From positions 40,547,712-40,611,711 of the forward strand of contig JAAALK010000286.1 of NCBI GenBank assembly GCA_019279435.1: a stretch of DNA of 64,000 nt, written 5' to 3'. Made by a program: the position numbers and the translations under genes. The notes below the pieces were generated by a model, which ran no database searches, was not told where the DNA came from, and saw only the letters and a program-made list of their open reading frames with translations. The stretch is from Zizania palustris. Its lineage: Eukaryota > Streptophyta > Magnoliopsida > Poales > Poaceae. Every line of letters starts with the position of its first letter. Positions within the stretch are counted from its first letter, which is position 1. Of this stretch, positions 19,168-30,751 are shown one piece after another.

Positions 19168-19765
19168 TGATGAGGACATCCTCCACTAATACCCGTTGGC
19201 AAAGACGCAACGGCCCAGATGGCCCAGTTGTAGTCGGACGGCAACCGTGTGAGCCTCAGAATAGTCCCACCTTGCTTAATTTGGGAGGAGGAAGTCACCT
19301 TAAAAGAGAGAGCAACCCTTCCCGTATCAGACTAGTCTTTTGGGGCGATTGGGCCTCTTTCCAAGTGGGTGTGCTTATGAACTGTTGGAGTCCGGGCAAC
19401 CTTAATTTGTTGGGCCTCGGCCAACCCCACCTGGGCCGGATTTATCATTTGGTATCAGAGCTGGGCCCACTTTAAGAGGGTGGGAATGATGAGGACATCT
19501 CCACTAATACCCGTTGGCAAAGACGCAACGGCCCAGATGGCCCAGCTGTAGTCGGACGGCAACCATGTGAGCCTCAGAATAGTCCCACCTTGCTTAATTT
19601 GGGAGGAGGAAGTCACCTTAAAAGAGAGAGCAACCCTTCCCCTATCAGACTAGTCTTTTGGGGCGATTGGGCCTCTTTCCAAGTGGGTGTGCTTATGAAC
19701 TGTTGGAGTCCAGGAAACCTTAATTTGTTGGGCCTCAGCCAACCCCACCTGGGCCGGATTTATCA
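19168..19765 (+). mobile_element. TRIM/SMART-like mini LTR retrotransposon (598 bp)
   Basis: Two direct repeats, 19168-19447 (280 bp) and 19487-19765 (279 bp), both begin TGATGAGGACATC and end GGATTTATCA. Only 39 bases lie between them: a primer-binding site TGGTATCAGAGC at 19450 and a purine-rich AAGAGGGTGGGAA immediately before the second repeat. Flanks CCTTG (19163-19167) and TCTTA (19766-19770) fit a decayed CCTTA target duplication inside the G1 integrase. There is no coding capacity, so it must have been mobilised in trans. About seven differences separate the two LTRs, so it is older than C1. Confidence 0.85.
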
Positions 19766-20082
19766 TCTTATAGCCGCAAAACATAGCTGAATGATGATGC
19801 CTACGTAAAATTCTCTGAAGGGCTCGATATCGAATTGTGTTCCGTTATCTATTGTTAACTCTCTGGGTACTCCAAACCTGCAAATAATATTTTTCTAGAA
19901 GAATATATGAACATTACTCGAAGTGATTGTTGTCAGGGGTTCGACTTCAACCCACTTCAAAAAGTACTCTATTGCTACTACTGTGAACTTTAAACTCCCT
20001 TTTGCTTTTTGGAAGGGTCCGATTAGGTCCATTCTCCATCTAGCCAGGGGACAGACTGATATGACCACGCCAGCAAACAACA
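19766..20082 (-). pseudogene. G1 pol: integrase core, first part
   Basis: Read leftward from 20082: FAGVVISVCPLARWRMDLIG, then GPFQKAKGSLKFTVVAIEYF, KWVEVEPL, FGVPRELTIDNGTQFD and FREFYVG, ending CFAAIR at the TRIM. WRMDLIGPF and DNGTQF carry the first two catalytic Asp residues of a Ty3 integrase. At least one stop interrupts it after HIFF. The frame joins the HPQSNGA piece at 7870 once the TRIM and C1 are removed. G2 cuts it at 20083. Confidence 0.85.
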
Positions 20083-20102
20083 TGTTACAACCCTCAAAAT
20101 AA

Positions 20103-20366
20103 GTAACACCATCTCAAATATCACCTACTTCAACACCAGCCCAAGTCTTTGATGGCACGATTAGACGTAGTCGAGAAAAGAATCTACAACAAGAGGTGAA
20201 CACGCTACTTTATGAAGATCAACTTAATATTAATGAGAATTATATACTACCTAAGTCGTGCACATTGCTATTACTCAGGTTCACCCAAGAGGAGTACAAG
20301 AACATGCAAGGCGATGTATGCAGGGAAGACTTTCCATTCAAAACTGCATTAATGTACAATATTTAG
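20103..20366 (+). pseudogene. C-terminal tail of a Ty3 polyprotein inside the G2 LTR
   Basis: An 87-codon open stretch includes VFDGTIRRSREKNLQQEVN and NINENYILPKSCTLLLLRF, a tail I associate with the end of grass Ty3 polyproteins. It ends TAG at 20364-20366. It begins about 20 bases inside the LTR, so in the intact element the end of pol probably ran into the 3' LTR and the same coding block was copied into the 5' LTR. Confidence 0.6.
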
Positions 20367-20604
20367 TGCCACATAATGCACATGGCGTGAAAGGTAATCA
20401 AGTCATGATTCCAACGCAATCAACGACATGTCATTTGGACTTCCCAAGACGGAGTTATGACCAAAACATTAAAGACTGCGCAGAAGAGCAACAACCAGGC
20501 AGAACCACTTGGACCACTCAGGAACCACTCGGGAAAAAACTGTTTCGAGGAGACCTTTCACATGGTTTATCAGTTCGTCTCCATTTCGCTTTCATACCTA
20601 TCAA

Positions 20605-22820
20605 TGTGGGATCAGATTGGCGACTAGAGGGGGGTGAATAGGCGCCTCATTAAATTCTTGCAAATATTGATGGCATTATCTAAACACCCCAAAGCCCCTC
20701 CAACTTTCCAAAATCAATTTTATGACTTACTGAACAAACCAGAACATAATTCAACATGAAACAAAATATTTCATTTAAATCGGAGTTTGATCGGTCGAAC
20801 TACTCTGTCGAAAACTGAAACTCCAAAATTCAGGATATATTTTGGCAACTCAATGGTCAACGGAGAGATATCGACAATTGAAACACCGACAATGTTCAGA
20901 GAATCAGAATAACTCTTTAGCAGATGAATTTGTCAATTTGAATCACTACTTGTCATAAATAATTGATTAAACCAACCTTAACAGTACAAGATCTTGAACA
21001 GTTGGTGTCATTTGCTATAAAAATGGAACTCTAAATGAGAATTCAGGACTGAGTACAAACATTCAAAAACCAAGATTGTTTCAGTAAAACACGTGGGAAT
21101 CCTGTTCACTTTCCAAAAGCCAGATTTTCACTTAACAACATATATTGAGTCTTTTTCTCAAGAACAGACTACCTCAAGAGCAAGAATTCAATTCAACAGT
21201 CTTTTAGCAACCCTTAAGTATTCTGTACTGACTGAACCAGAACAGTACCACAAGGTGATAGATTTCAGTGCAATCAGAGTATTCAAGCCAAAACAGATCA
21301 AGTTAAAACTTCAAGAGATCAATTCAGAATTCAGATCAAGCCATAATAAAACAAATAACAATTATGATCCCTTTTCAGTAAAAAGATGGTTTTAGATAGA
21401 AATTTATGAATCAAAGATTTTCAACAGTTCTGAATGATAATAACACATCTGCTATGATTCAGGCTATAATTTCAGCACATATCTATTCACAGCATTCAAC
21501 AGAATCAGTACCAACTCTTTGGTGAGACAAATGGAATGTAACTCAGTATTCAGGACAAAAAGTACTTAAACCAGAACTGACCAAAAGCAGTGTGAGTTTA
21601 GAAAAGTTTCAGCCATTAGTTAACCCCAGTGTTGCTTTCTAGAAAAGTAGCTTCTCAAAGTACTGACGAGACAGGTGAACACCAGGACATACTTTTTATG
21701 TCACAGACAAATCAGGTGTACACCAGTACCTCCGCCCACTTTTTGCAATAGAAAAGAGTCTACCTAATACTCCAAAAGTTTTCAGATCATCTCAAAAGGT
21801 ATGACTGTTCATGAGATGAATTCTGAAACTTCAGTAAATGCTCATGACTAGAACTGTTGTTCTTGGCAGGATAAAAGCAATCCAACTAAGAACCAACCAA
21901 AACACAAAATCTTGTTTATATTCAGATCAGAATCAAGAGCTGTTCATTATAAACAAGAGATTCAACTTTTGGCAAGAGCCATCACATAAACAACCATATA
22001 CTGTTCACTGTAGATGCTGCATCACACAAGATATAAACTGGAAGAGAAAGATGAAGCAGAAATACTTTCTTAGCAAAGATTAGAACTAGCAGAGAAGGAA
22101 CACCAGGAAGAAAACGAAACATAAACAAACCAGGAAGTCCTTCGCACACTGTAGATCATCTGGCACAGAAGAAATACCTTCAGAAACCGAAACTACAACA
22201 TGGTTTAACAAGAGGAAATTTTTGGTAGAGTGTTGTGCTAAAAAGTTGTAACCCTCACCCCTAGGCTAGGACCCCCTTTTATAGGCAAACCTAAGAGGGT
22301 AATTACAAGAATGCCATTAGGGTAAGAATTCTAAGTAATTACCTAAAGACCATTATGTATTTTTCAGAATTACCAATTCTGAGAATACAATAATGTTTAC
22401 TCCTAAATTATTACAAGATTGACCCTATACTTTTAATATATTTTCAGAATTTTATAATTCTGAAAAATACTAAAAGTTTACACTTAATCTAAATTACTAA
22501 ATGAAAATAAACTCCTATTTATTGGAATTTAAAAACATTTTGAGATGAGACGGTTTTCAGCAAAAACCAACAAAGCCTCCCAGATCATCGACGTATGTTG
22601 TCAGTCCGCGAACTCAACTACCACAAGTCTCTCCCGCTCTCGATCCCTCGAGTCGCCTTGTCACTTGCACTGGCATCCTTGACCATCTGGCATTAGACTC
22701 CCTGTCTAACCCTCATCACTTTCCATCAACAGTTGAAAGTATCTCATCCCTGCACACACGAGACAATCACAAACACAGACACCTACATGCAACCCATACA
22801 TAAGCACCCAACAATCACCA
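20605..22820 (-). repeat. B 3' LTR, main part
   Basis: Starts TGTGGGATCAGATTGGCGACTAG on the + strand and aligns along its length with 30752-33105 apart from small differences and a deletion near 22680 (the right copy has additional sequence around 32850-32940). It contains TTTATAGGC near 22277 (a - strand TATA box). A3 interrupts its last few bases. Confidence 0.85.
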
Positions 22821-24863
22821 TAGCGACCAGAGGGGGGTGAATGGGCGCCTTAAAAAATTCTTGCGAATCAGTGGCCTTCTCCCAACACCCAACGCACCTC
22901 AACAAACAACCAGCAAGAACACGAACAGTTCACAGGTTCAAAAATAATCTAGCCTAAAAACAACCGGTGTCCTAAGCAAGAAGACACCAACACAGTGTTG
23001 AAAGGCAGATTAACCGATCATTCAAATAATAAGCAGTTCACGCATCATCAAAAGAAACATCTACTCAAAAACATGCAAAACGAGACAAAGTATTACTGTT
23101 CAAATATGGTCTCTGATTCGAAGTCAGTAAAACAATGTTCGAAGTGGACAAGCGAAGCCTGCAACTTTTCAACGAAGTTAGACTTCGGCTTCGAAGTCCA
23201 CCACGTGCTGAAAGCTGCTTCGAATTTGTCGAAGCCTGCGAGATAGCCTTCGAAGTGAGCCACCCCAAACCGAAGTCCGCAGATGCCGAAAACACCAAAT
23301 GACTCGAAGTCCCTACACACTTCACCAAGATCCTGTGCTGCCTACACTCCGCAAACCTTCACAGCCTTCACACGTACGCTGCTGCTGTCCGAACTCTACA
23401 GCTGCCGACACAGGGTACGCTGCCTAGCTTCACTTGGATGAACACAACAGCCTTCGCACCTCGGGAGACACGATTACTGCTGGCCAAAACAGCCAAGAAC
23501 TGCAAGCAATGCATGCTGCAGTAAAGTTGTGCACAAGCTAGCGCCTAGACCTGGCTAGCCTAAGCAGCAGGCTGCTGTGCCGCACGCAAGCAGGAAACAA
23601 AGCCTATGATCTAGCTACAATCAATGCTGAAGTAGTACACACGTAGAGCAGGAAATAAACAACAGTTCTATAGTAAAAAAACTGAACCAGCACACATAGA
23701 ATAATATGGACACAGATATCGAGAAAGGGGATTAATTAGCAAACACTAGTAGATAAAATAAGTTGATGCCGTGCACTGTGTCTCGGGAATAAAGAACAGA
23801 GCTACTGCACGCAGCAGCTAGCAGATTGTGCTGCCTCAAGCTAGCATCAGCCTGCCCTAGATGTTTCTAGCCGCAAAGACTGCTGACTAAGACAAGACCA
23901 CACACAAGAGGCAGCAACAAAAATAACTCGTACACACGATTCAACAGATTTCTGAGCACTTTTTAATAAACAATGATATACTTCATAGATTCATTCATAC
24001 GCAGAATAGCAGCAAGAATCAATCTGTGGAGACTTCAGAAATCACGGTGCAGAAAAACGATTCCTACCGGGTAAAGCGTGAAGAAAGTAATCGATCAATA
24101 TAACTGACCTAGATCGATGAAGTAGTTATACCAGAATCAGCATCTATCGATTTGCAGCGAAGAACATCCAGAAAACTCTAGCGGCGCACAACCCAGGAGA
24201 GAGACGTGGAATGAACTCTGATGTTTAGATTAAAGTGAGTTAACCCTAACCCTAGGGATTGGGGCCCTATTTATAGGCACCCCACTAGCCTAGGAAAAAT
24301 ACCAAAAGACCCTTAGGGTTTTTACAGACGCTGAAATAAAATGGAAAAGACCAAAATGCCCTTAGGATATTTTTACATACTCGACTGACAGACTGTGGGC
24401 CTAAAGGCAAAATAGTAAACTCCTAAATACAGATGACTTATCCTGAAGCGGAGCTTTCATAGCAACTACGGCTTTGCCTCAGAACGGTCAGATCCGAGAT
24501 CAGCGGTCAGTTTTGCGCCAAAACTGACAAAGCGTCCACCGTCTTCGCACCGGGTATCTGGATTGGGTCGGCCCGACTCCGCAGCTCTCTCAGCCCGGCA
24601 GTCGCTCACCGCCCGTGTACCTGAGTCAATCCTGGTCAACAACCCAGTGGATCCTCTGCTGCTCCTAGCCCATGTACCCGGATTGGGCCAGCCCAACTTC
24701 GCGGCCCCTCTGCCCGATAGTCGCTCGCTGCTCGTGTACCTGAGTCACATGCGACCCAGACACAGTAGGTCTTCTCTCCTCTTCGTGTCCTCTTTGACTT
24801 CCGTTGACAATCACTCATCACATCTGGAGCCATGAGGCCCATGCTCTTCAGCATGACTCCTCA
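22821..24863 (-). repeat. A3: solo LTR of the A1-type copia family nested in the B LTR
   Basis: Matches the A1 LTR from GCGACCAGAGGGGGGTGAA to CATGACTCCTCA, but the first 15-18 bases (TGTAGGACCGAAAG..) are absent. The flanks CACCATAGC (left) and ATAGCAACAT (right), compared with the uninterrupted B LTR at 33091-33110, suggest ATAGC as target duplication. It has no internal region, so it is a solo LTR. It carries TTCGAA/CGAAGCC iterations at about 23110-23310 and the telomere-like AACCCTAACCCTAGGG near 24243. Confidence 0.8.
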
Positions 24864-25733
24864 ATAGCAACATGAGATGTGAGAATAAAGTGTAAATGCA
24901 ATGCTTCTGGAATATGATTAATTCCAATTACAGTACAAACAAGCATTGTGCCTCAAATGTTGTCCTAACCAACTATATGACAATCTCGGATGTATATAAT
25001 CTAAGTAACAGCAAGAGCAAGCATTTTCAAGTTTTAGCAAATAAAAGCATCACTACTCAGACTAGTATACTAGACATGGCAAGGTAAGAGATGCAAAAGC
25101 TAATCAAATACTAACCAAATAAGCATATCCCACTACAAGGACCTGCAACAATCTTGATATGCGAGGAAATTAAACTTTTTATTCTTCATTTAAGTGCTAG
25201 GGGTTATTTGCAAGTCAACCTTATGCTAACCGACCAAGCCAAGCCTAGGTTGAAACCATCAGAAGCTTAAAGCATTGGTCTTGGTATACACTTCAATGTC
25301 CCAGTTCATACCAAAGTTCTATGGTAAGTAGTCTAGAACAAAGTAGTGTGACAATGCAAACCCACCTAGATCTTTTCAGTTTTAGCACAAGATAGCAAGA
25401 ATAATAAATATTTTTCTTCATTCATCATTTTTTAATTTTCAGCATAATATGATCAAGTTGCGTATTAGCATCCAAGTAAAAAGGACATAGCTATCAGGTA
25501 TGTAAAGGATAACAAATGAACCCTAACCTATTCATGCTAGTTTCTAGACTAAATAGTGACCATTTTCAAATTTTCACAAACAAAAGCCATGCTCAAGACA
25601 GGTATTAGATGTATTCAATCCAAGCATAATCAACAGAAGTACAAGACAATATTGTAAAGGCATAATAAAGCATGTACATGTAAAAGCAATTAATCATATT
25701 ACAAAAGCATATGCAATACTACACAACTTCCCC
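24864..25733 (-). other. B 3' noncoding region
   Basis: No gene. The block GGGGTTATTTGCAAGTCAA near 25199 and the following CTTATGCTAACCGACCAAGC-type sequence match A1 (about 37542) and A2 (about 60140, inverted). A conserved 3' untranslated block is therefore shared by families A and B. Confidence 0.7.
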
Positions 25734-28717
25734 TCACATGATGCCATAAGGATGACAAATGCCAAGATCTCCCCTCAAAAATGCAAAACATGAAGCATCG
25801 AGAGGCTTGGTAAAAATATCTGCAAGCTGGTTCTGGGTATCAACAAAGCGCAAATTAATATCACCCTTCTCATTGTGATCTCTTAAGAAATGATAACGCA
25901 TGTCAATGTGTTTGGTCCTAGAATGTTGTATTGGGTTGTTTGCTAAGCTGATCGCACTCGTGTTGTCACAAAACAGTGGAACTCCTTCAACCCAAAATCC
26001 CGCAAAGTAGAAACCATCCACAAAATTTATGTGCAACAACTAGCGGCAGCAACATATTCAGCCTCGGCTGTAGACTGTGCAACGCTAGACTATATGTGAG
26101 AAGACCAACACACAAGAGAAGAACCCAGAAAGTGACAAGTCCCAGACGTACTCTTGCGATCAATACAACATCCAGCAAAATCAGCATCAGAAAAACCCCT
26201 CAAGCATAATGAAGATGATGCAGAATACCAAATATCAAATTCAAGAGTGTGCTTGAGATACCTTAGAATGTGCTTGACAGCTGGATCAAGTGCAACTGAA
26301 GTACCCATTGGGGTATAAAGTGTTTTTTCATCAGTCATGTCAAAGTGTTTTAGCAGGTCTTTAGTGTATTTTGTCTGATGTACAAAAATTCCTTGTTTGC
26401 TTTGCTTGATTTGCAAACAAAGGAAGAAAGTCAGCTTGCCCATCATCGATATTTCGAATTCCCGGCTCATAGATTCAACAAACTCGGCCACAAGAGTATG
26501 AGATGAACCACCAAAAATAATGTCATCAACATAAATCTGAACAAGTAAGAAATCTTTGCCATGCATGAAATTGAACACAGTCTTATCAACAGATCTCATT
26601 TTGTACCCGTGCTCAATCAAGAAGTTCCTAAGGCGATCGTACTAAGCCCTAGGTGCTTGCTTGAGCCCGTATAGATCTTTGTGAAGTTTAAAGACTTTGT
26701 GGGGGGATACTTGGGATGTTCAAAGCCAGGGGTTGCTTGACATATACATCTTCTCCTATGAAACCATTAAGGAAAGCGCTTTTTACATCCATCTAATAAA
26801 GTTTAAAACCACGAGAGGAAGCAAATGCAAGAAAAATCCTAATGGCCTCAATTCGAGCTACCGATGCAAAAGTTTCTCCAAAATCAACCCCCTCTACTTG
26901 AGAATACCCCTGAGCCACAAGTCTAGCCTTGTTTCTCACTATATCCCCATCCTCCCCCTGTTTGTTTTTGAAAATCCATTTTGTTCCAATGATGTGAACG
27001 TTAGGGGGTGGATCAACAAGAATCCAAAGTTGATTTCTATCAAAATTTTCCAGTTCTTCATGCATGGAGTTGATCCAAGTTGCATCAGACAAAGCATGAC
27101 TAACATCTAATGGCTCAAAATTAGCGACAAATGCAGAATCAATGAATTGAGCATGAGATCGGGTTACCCTTTCATTTAGCTCACCGATGATCTGCTCAGG
27201 AGGATGCATTTTCTGAATGTGAATAGGTGCTTCTCTTTGCAACAGAATCTCCCCCTCAACTCTTGCCGAAGTTTGCTCCAAGCTTCCATAAGTGGAATCT
27301 TTAGGTCCTCTTGTAGATGTAGACGATGCTTTTGGAGATGTCATAGAGGGAGGTTGTGGCACACTTTCATGATATTCAATGTCTGATGATTCCTCTTCCT
27401 CAAAGATCATTTCACTCATATCATGCTCGCTTGCAAGTTCAAAAGCAGTACTAACACATGGAGATGTTTCATCAAACGATACATCACAAGATTCAACTAT
27501 GAAGTTAGTTTCAAGATTGAAGACATGATAAGAGTGACCATGTAAGGAATATCCCAGAAAGATCCCATCAGACGCGTGTGACTCAAATTTGTTCAAGTTA
27601 CCTCTCTTTAGGATGAAGCACCGGCATTCAAATACTCTTAAGTGAGTGATTTTGGGCTTCCTCCCAAAGCGATGTTCATAAGACGTCAAATTCAACAAGG
27701 AGCGCAAAAAGATCCTATTGGAGATGTAACATGTTGTACTCATGGCTTTAGACCAAAATTTTCTAGGAGTCCTAGCCATCTCCACAAGTGTGCGATTTTT
27801 CCTCTCAACAACATCGTTTTGTTGAGGGACTCTTGGAGCAGGAAACTGATGCTCAATCCCATGTTCAAGGCAAAAATCTACAAAACAGCTGTTCTTGAGC
27901 TCGGTGTCGTTGTCACTTCTAATGGCTTTCATTGTACCCGAGAGTTCATTGAATAGCCTTAATACTAAGCTCCAAAAGTGTATAAATACTTCATCCTTAC
28001 AAGAAAGAAAATCCAAGAGTAACAAGAGTAGTCATCAACAACAACAAGAACATACCATTTTCTGCCTAAAGAGCTAACCCATGATGGACTTATAGTGTTC
28101 ATATGAAGAAGCTCTCCGGGTTGCTCAGTCATCACAATGTTTATGGGTGAATGAGAGACGGCAACCATTTTTCCAAGATGACAAGGAGCACAAACGAGGT
28201 TCTTCTCAAATTTAAGCTTGGGCAGTCCTCAGATGAGTCCTAGGGCACTCAATCGAGCAAGAAGATCAAAGCTCATGTACCCTAGTCTCCTATGCCACAC
28301 CAAAAGCTCAAAAGAAGGTTCAGCTAAAAGGCAATGAGAAGAACCAAATGATTCAGAGAAATCAGCTCCAAACACTCTCCCAACTCTCAAAATTTTGTAA
28401 ATAAACGCGCCAGAAGAATCAAGCACATGAGAGGCATCACGACCAAAGTGTACCTCAAAGCCCTCATCAAGAAATTGAGAGACAGAAAGCAAGTTATATC
28501 CCAAGTCCTCAACCAATGCAACATTTGAGAGAGTGAAGTTTTCATTGATTCTAATCATACCTTGGCCTTTTACTCTACTTCTACGATTGTTTCCAAAAGT
28601 GATGTGTTCTTGTTGCTTGGTTAAGGTGAAGCTGGAGAACCATAATGACTTTCCGGTCATGTGGAATGAACAGTCGGAATCAATAATCCACTTGTTCTCC
28701 AGACTTCCATGCCTTCC
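25734..28717 (-). pseudogene. pol: B pol, decayed
   Basis: From the right: the protease region reads WIIDSDCSFHMTG, with Gly of the D-S-G site replaced by Asp; then HRRLGYMSFDLL; integrase pieces AIRSDNDTELKN and NDVVERKNRTLVEMAR; RT with GTKWIFKNKQGEDG and IYVDDIIFGG (about 26540); RNase H with GFSDADFAGCCIDRKSTSG and STAEAEYVAAAS; and C terminus QLADIFTKPLDAS. There are several stops and frameshifts. GTSVALDPA is joined directly to VKHILRYLKH, a deletion of about 60 residues between RT and RNase H compared with A2. The product cannot be functional. Confidence 0.85.
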
Positions 28718-30688
28718 CTACATAGAACTAGAAGATCTCGAGTACTCAGTGTTGGGGTTAGTAACAAAATGTTTAGGTATCCAGCACTGAACAACCCGAG
28801 AGTTAGGCAAAACAGAAGACTGTGTAGGAAGAGAATCATAATAAAAGCGAGGTCTTCTTGCAAAGTGTTGAGGTCTCCTAAAATTACTTGGACCAAAACC
28901 TCTAACACGTGGTCTAACATCATATGAAGCATGGTGTAAACCACGATGGGTATAATCACTCATATAATCACGAGGAGCCTCAAAATCAGAATAAGAGCAA
29001 TAATCATACTCATGCAAATCAAAAGATGGATAATACAAATCATGAAAGTTCATAGCATGAGCATGACGTTCATCCTTGATACGAAGATAACAAAACCCAA
29101 TCAAATGACCTACACGATGACAATAAGAGCAATGATAAACTTTCTTGTGTGTAGTTTCATAAGTTTCCGATGCAAATCTCACAGTTTTCCTAGGTTTTTG
29201 CTTGGAGTCTGCCTTTGGTGGTGGAATGCTTATCCTTTTAGGTTGGGTAGGATTCTTTGCTTTTTGAGTGGTGTCTAACTAGGCTCTCTCTTTCTCAAAT
29301 GAATTAGACACAAATGAGCAAGTTCGTTCATTACAACAAGACAAGACTCACATTCAACATTTTCAGACTTTGACTTCAACAAGACAAGTTCAGTAGAAAG
29401 AGATTCAATTTTGAATTTTAGTTCCTTTCGTTCTTTAGCAGCAAGTTTAAGTAGTCTATCTTGTAAAATGATTGCATCATGTAATTCATCATTTTGAACA
29501 AGAAGCTGGTCATGAGATAAACTAACCTCAGATGAGTCTAGCTCATTGCTGTTGTGCTTGTCATTGGCCATGAAGCAAAGGCCGTTGAAATATTTAGTCT
29601 TTTCCTTCTTTTCTTCATTCTTGCATGGCTCTTCTTCATCGGATCTTGGCTCCTCACTTGAGGTGTTGTCGATGTCGCTAAGAGCAGCCACGAACGCTCT
29701 AGCTACTCTTTTTGCCACTTTTCCTCTCTTGCCTTTGAAGAAGAGTTTTTTTGTCTCTTTTCTAGTATTTGTGTTCATGTTCATTCTTTGCTTTCATTTT
29801 TGGGCAATTAGCTTTGATATGATTAAGATCTTCGTACTCAAAACATCCTCGAGAGCCTCCTCTCCTTTGATCTATTCTATCATTGTAGAACCTAGTGAAT
29901 GTTTTTACTATGAGAGCAAGCTCATCATCGTCCAATGTGTCCACTTGTTATTTAGTGATAGAGACCAAAGAAGACAAGGCAAAACCTCCAGAAAAAGCAC
30001 AAACTCCAGAAAAATTACCTCCAGATGAGGTGCCACTGTTCGAACTGGAAACTAGTGCCATGGATTGTGGCAAAGAGTTCCCAATTCCAGAACGAGATGC
30101 CTTGGCGATCTGGGTGGATTTAAGCTTACTGAAAAGTTCATCACAAGTCAAAGTGTCAAAACTCATGGAATCTTCAATACTAGAGATCTTCATTTCCCAT
30201 ATGCTACGATCAAGAGCATAAAGAAGTTTGTTCGCCCTGTCATGATCTGAATATGCTAAAGTCCCAGTAGAGCGCAAGTTGCTCACAACTCCATCAAATC
30301 GAGCAAACATGGCATCTACAGATTCGCCAGGGCCTTGCACAAACTTTTGATATTCTTGGTTATATGTGCTTTACCTCCTAGCCTTGATCTGAGAAGTTCC
30401 CTCATGAAAAGTTTTCAAAGTAGTCAAAATTTCTCATGCAGTTTGTAAGTGCTGGACCCTATCAAACTCATTGCGACTTAGACTGATGAACAATATGTTT
30501 CTTGCTTTGCTATTACAATCGTACTTTAACTTCTCAGTCTCTGAAGTGTGAGTTTTAGGGATCACATATTGGGAATCAACAATGTCCCAAATAGCACTTC
30601 CTTGGCTTAGTAGATAAGCCTCCATGCGCACCTTCTAATAGGCGTAATCTCGACCATCAAACATCGGAATCTTAGAGTTCTTATCCAT
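28718..30688 (-). pseudogene. gag: B gag, decayed
   Basis: The start ATG is at 30686-30688 (MDKNSKIPMFDGR). Blocks RMEAYLLSQGSAIWDIVDS, YQKFVQGPGESVDAMFARF and LYALDRSIWEMKISSIE follow the copia gag domain, with in-frame stops. The first zinc knuckle reads CFEYEDLNHIKANC, its second Cys replaced by Tyr. A second knuckle, CSYCHRVGHLIGFC, is intact. The frame ends TAG just before pol, and pol continues in the same frame, as in C1. Confidence 0.82.
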
Positions 30689-30751
30689 GTCGCCACAAGG
30701 ATCACAAACCGGTTAAGGTCAACTTGTGATCTAACCAGCTCTGATACCAAT

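Larger units (their letters stand above)
2018..20082 (-). mobile_element. G1: Tat-like Ty3/gypsy retrotransposon, 3' part, interrupted
   Basis: The - strand carries, right to left, integrase core (19766-20082), integrase/pol C-terminal part (7323-7870) and the 3' LTR (2018-2575). On the + strand between pol and LTR lies an antisense accessory ORF (3063-6101). This arrangement, with a PF04195-like protein encoded antisense between pol and the 3' LTR, is known from Tat-lineage Ty3 elements. The two pol parts join across the TRIM and C1 insertions: the right part ends in ...CFAAIR and the left part begins HPQSNGA. G2 inserted at 20083 cuts off the rest of pol and the 5' LTR, which should lie beyond the window. 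The copy is old and non-functional. Confidence 0.75.

Noticed and set aside
24864..25733. A second, independent copia element starting after A3
   Set aside because: The sequence aligns with the 3' noncoding region of A1/A2 and leads directly into B pol, so it belongs to B.
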